Shown: in pieces, positions 6,146 to 7,220 of the stretch | How the letters are laid out: each line of letters opens with the position of its first letter | Numbering within the stretch: position 1 is the first letter of the stretch | NCBI GenBank assembly: GCA_023489375.1 | Contig: JAMDCX010000117.1 | Coordinates: 1-7,220 of the forward strand | Direction of reading: 5' to 3' | Length of the DNA stretch: 7,220 bases | DNA from: Planctomycetota bacterium | GTDB taxonomy: Bacteria > Planctomycetota > Phycisphaerae > WQYP01 | Program-made: the position numbers and the translations under genes | The notes under the pieces: generated by a model | What the model saw: only the letters and a program-made list of their open reading frames with translations | The model's database searches: none | Told to the model about the DNA's origin: nothing

Positions 6146-6616
6146 TCAAAACATGATCCGTAGCGTGCCGGCGCATACGATGATGATGGCTCCACAAATA
6201 AGGCAGGCGGTATACCATTTGGGGGCCTGGGCGCGAAAGGATGCGAACATGGTAGCCCGCCCGGCCAGAACCGAAAGCAGAAAGAATAACACCAGTGCCG
6301 CCAGCAGTTTAACCGTCAGAATGATCTGATACAGCGGCGGTTCGGTGGACACCTTGACCACCACCAGCATCCAGTAAACGCCGGAAATAATCTGCAGGAG
6401 TATGACCATTCCCAGGAATATGCGCCATGGTTTGTTAATGCGCTCGATAATGGCGTCACGTCGCGCGGGTTCCTCACCGGACAAAGCGGGGAGCAGGAAT
6501 AAGCGGATAAACAAAGGCGATCCAACAAGTACAATGGCCCCGCCGATATGCAGCCAACGCATAATCAAGGTAAGAATAAAAAGGTTGCCGCTCATCGCGC
6601 TTGCCAAAACGATCAT
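6146..6616 (-). CDS. Small four-helix membrane protein, CopD-like
   Basis: The 156-aa product has four predicted membrane helices at about residues 12-43, 64-88, 95-118 and 134-154, with a charged loop (SGEEPARRDAIIERINKPWR, 46-65) between the first two. Its opening RWLHIGGAIVLVGSPLFIRL, with a histidine in the first helix (H23), the SGVYW stretch ending the second, and TVKLLAAL in the third resemble the CopD/DUF2269/DUF4149 group of inner-membrane proteins, some tied to copper handling and others uncharacterised. No copper genes lie nearby, so a copper role is not supported. The ATG at 6616 has AAGGA 10 nt upstream and its own promoter on the minus strand. It converges on the Rossmann gene with 113 bp between stops, where I see no clear terminator hairpin. 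The membrane topology is firm, the family assignment moderate. Confidence 0.85.
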   Translation of the reverse strand: MIVLASAMSGNLFILTLIMRWLHIGGAIVLVGSPLFIRLFLLPALSGEEPARRDAIIERINKPWRIFLGMVILLQIISGVYWMLVVVKVSTEPPLYQIILTVKLLAALVLFFLLSVLAGRATMFASFRAQAPKWYTACLICGAIIIVCAGTLRIMF

Positions 6617-6626
6617 TATTTTTGAT

Positions 6627-6631
6627 TCCTT
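6627..6631 (-). promoter_or_regulatory. Ribosome binding site of the membrane protein gene
   Basis: On the minus strand AAGGA ends 10 nt before the ATG at 6616. The spacing is slightly long, but no other start in the N-terminal region has a better site. Confidence 0.55.
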
Positions 6632-6641
6632 TGCGTGCCTG

Positions 6642-6683
6642 TTATCAGCCGATAATCATAGAGAATTTAACATCCACCGGCAA
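6642..6683 (-). promoter_or_regulatory. Promoter with dyad at its start site, membrane protein gene
   Basis: On the minus strand TTGCCG (6678-6683, 4 of 6) and TATGAT (6655-6660, 5 of 6) are separated by exactly 17 bp, placing the start near 6648 and giving a leader of about 32 nt. A 5-bp dyad, TTATC (6642-6646) and GATAA (6651-6655), spans the start site and touches the -10 box, as an operator would. The promoter is plausible; the operator role is inferred. Confidence 0.5.
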
Positions 6684-6751
6684 GCAGTACACGGACGCCT
6701 GGATAGCTTTGGCAAAATAGGGAGACTTCGGTCATGGAAGTCATAAACCGC

Positions 6752-6890
6752 TTTTTCCGTAACCGTTCACGAAAGGTCGACTGGACAGGCTGGAAGCCTG
6801 CACCACAAGGGGTGCTCTCAGCTTTGAGGTAAACCGGAGCTGCCATAACTTTGGCCTGTCGGCAGGGCCGTGAACGGTTACTTTTTTCCG
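6752..6890. mobile_element. MITE-like element with 13-bp terminal inverted repeats
   Basis: GTAACCGTTCACG (6759-6771) and its perfect reverse complement (6869-6881) bound a 123-bp stretch with no gene. Just outside lie matching 8-bp direct repeats TTTTTCCG (6752-6759 and 6883-6890), resembling a target duplication, though the left one overlaps the inverted repeat by one base. Inside are a 6-bp hairpin CAGGCT/AGCCTG (6786-6791, 6795-6800) and an adjoining GCACC/GGTGC stem (6800-6804, 6811-6815). It could be a non-autonomous mobile element or a REP-type composite repeat. The same end motif occurs alone at 257-268. Confidence 0.5.
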
Positions 6891-6970
6891 AATCGCTGTT
6901 TTTGCGACCACCACAGCGGCAGACCAGACCTTGGCTGCTGTAATACGTGATTCGCAATGGTACGTTATTC

Positions 6971-6999
6971 TGGACTTATTCACCAGAATTTTGTAGTAT
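6971..6999 (+). promoter_or_regulatory. Candidate promoter of the tRNA-Val gene
   Basis: TGGACT (6971-6976, 4 of 6) and TAGTAT (6994-6999, 4 of 6) are 17 bp apart, with a start expected near 7006, just before the mature tRNA end. An overlapping TATAAC (6999-7004) is an alternative -10 with a poorer -35. Confidence 0.4.
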
Positions 7000-7014
7000 A
7001 TAACAATGTTAATT

Positions 7015-7088
7015 GGGCGATTAGCTCAGTTGGTTAGAGCGCATGCATGACACGCATGAGGTCACAGGTTCGAATCCTGTATCGCCCA
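7015..7088 (+). tRNA. tRNA-Val (anticodon GAC)
   Basis: The cloverleaf is complete. The 7-bp acceptor stem is GGGCGAT (7015-7021) with ATCGCCC (7081-7087), the D-arm has GCTC/GAGC around AGTTGGTTA, the anticodon stem is CATGC/GCATG around loop ATGACAC with anticodon GAC at 7049-7051, and the T-arm is ACAGG/CCTGT around TTCGAAT. It reads valine codons GUC and GUU. The discriminator is A (7088) and the terminal CCA is not encoded, so it must be added enzymatically. No neighbouring tRNA is visible downstream. Confidence 0.97.
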
Positions 7089-7148
7089 TATTATTGATAT
7101 GTAGATTACTGCATGTGTCTGCAAGAGGTTGTAAAACTCCTTGATCCA

Positions 7149-7194
7149 TGCGGGTTTCATGAATTTCCTGCGGGTTGTTGCTTGTGGTTGCGGG
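7149..7194 (+). repeat. TGCGGG hexamer repeated every 20 bases
   Basis: TGCGGG occurs at 7149, 7169 and 7189, exactly 20 bases apart; the first two extend to TGCGGGTT, but the remaining unit sequence is not conserved. Same-face spacing on the helix suggests a possible binding-site array, yet three short hits may be chance. No gene is seen in 7089-7220. Confidence 0.25.
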
Positions 7195-7220
7195 AGCCTG
7201 CCGGGCCGGATTTTGGGCCT

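Larger units (their letters stand above)
6617..7014. other. Intergenic region with two promoters and a MITE-like element
   Basis: No gene is seen in these 398 bases. From the left it contains the leader, ribosome binding site and promoter of the minus-strand membrane protein gene (6627-6683), an inverted-repeat element (6752-6890) and a promoter candidate for the tRNA gene (6971-6999). Open frames crossing the element on either strand give the repeat-type peptides noted in the summary and are not credible genes. Confidence 0.65.

Noticed and set aside
7062..7220. Open minus-strand frame running into the tRNA, considered as an integrase end
   Set aside because: Its tail WAIQDSNL is simply the reverse complement of the tRNA T-arm and acceptor, and the rest lacks tyrosine recombinase motifs.
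1..7220. CRISPR array, toxin-antitoxin or defence island
   Set aside because: No regularly spaced repeat-spacer pattern and no recognisable nuclease, toxin or defence genes were seen.

Overview
The window looks like a chromosomal segment of a bacterium from, or close to, the PVC group (Planctomycetota, Verrucomicrobiota, Lentisphaerota). This is an inference from two kinds of interspersed repeat whose spurious translations (such as PGIAGVSPAVA and VVQASSLSSRP) I associate with such genomes, from moderate GC, and from long repeat-filled intergenic gaps. No taxonomic marker settles the phylum.

Layout. Positions 1-382 hold no convincing gene; they carry nested hairpins, one copy of a 28-bp repeat, a lone 12-bp end motif, and a good extended -10 promoter for the first gene. 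Genes on + follow: an SPFH-GYF_2 membrane-associated protein (383-1483), a class I SAM-dependent methyltransferase (1621-2349), a roughly 490-bp gap full of hairpins and repeat debris (2350-2839), methionyl-tRNA synthetase metG (2840-4873), a possible 46-aa ORF (4876-5016), and a divergent Gfo/Idh/MocA-like Rossmann protein (5019-6032). Convergent on - is a small four-helix CopD-like membrane protein (6146-6616). A second gap (6617-7014) contains its promoter, a 123-130 bp MITE-like element with 13-bp terminal inverted repeats, and the promoter of a tRNA-Val(GAC) gene (7015-7088). The last 132 bases show no gene.

Working together. metG, the 46-aa ORF and the Rossmann protein are packed with 2-nt gaps and probably share a transcript, although a perfect TATAAT inside the small ORF could give the Rossmann gene its own promoter. 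The SPFH and methyltransferase genes are 137 bp apart and need not be an operon. The remaining genes show no shared pathway. I saw no CRISPR array, transposase, integrase, phage gene or recognisable defence system. The most unusual items are the apparently active-site-less Gfo/Idh/MocA-like protein coupled to metG through a tiny ORF, and the short non-coding inverted-repeat element.
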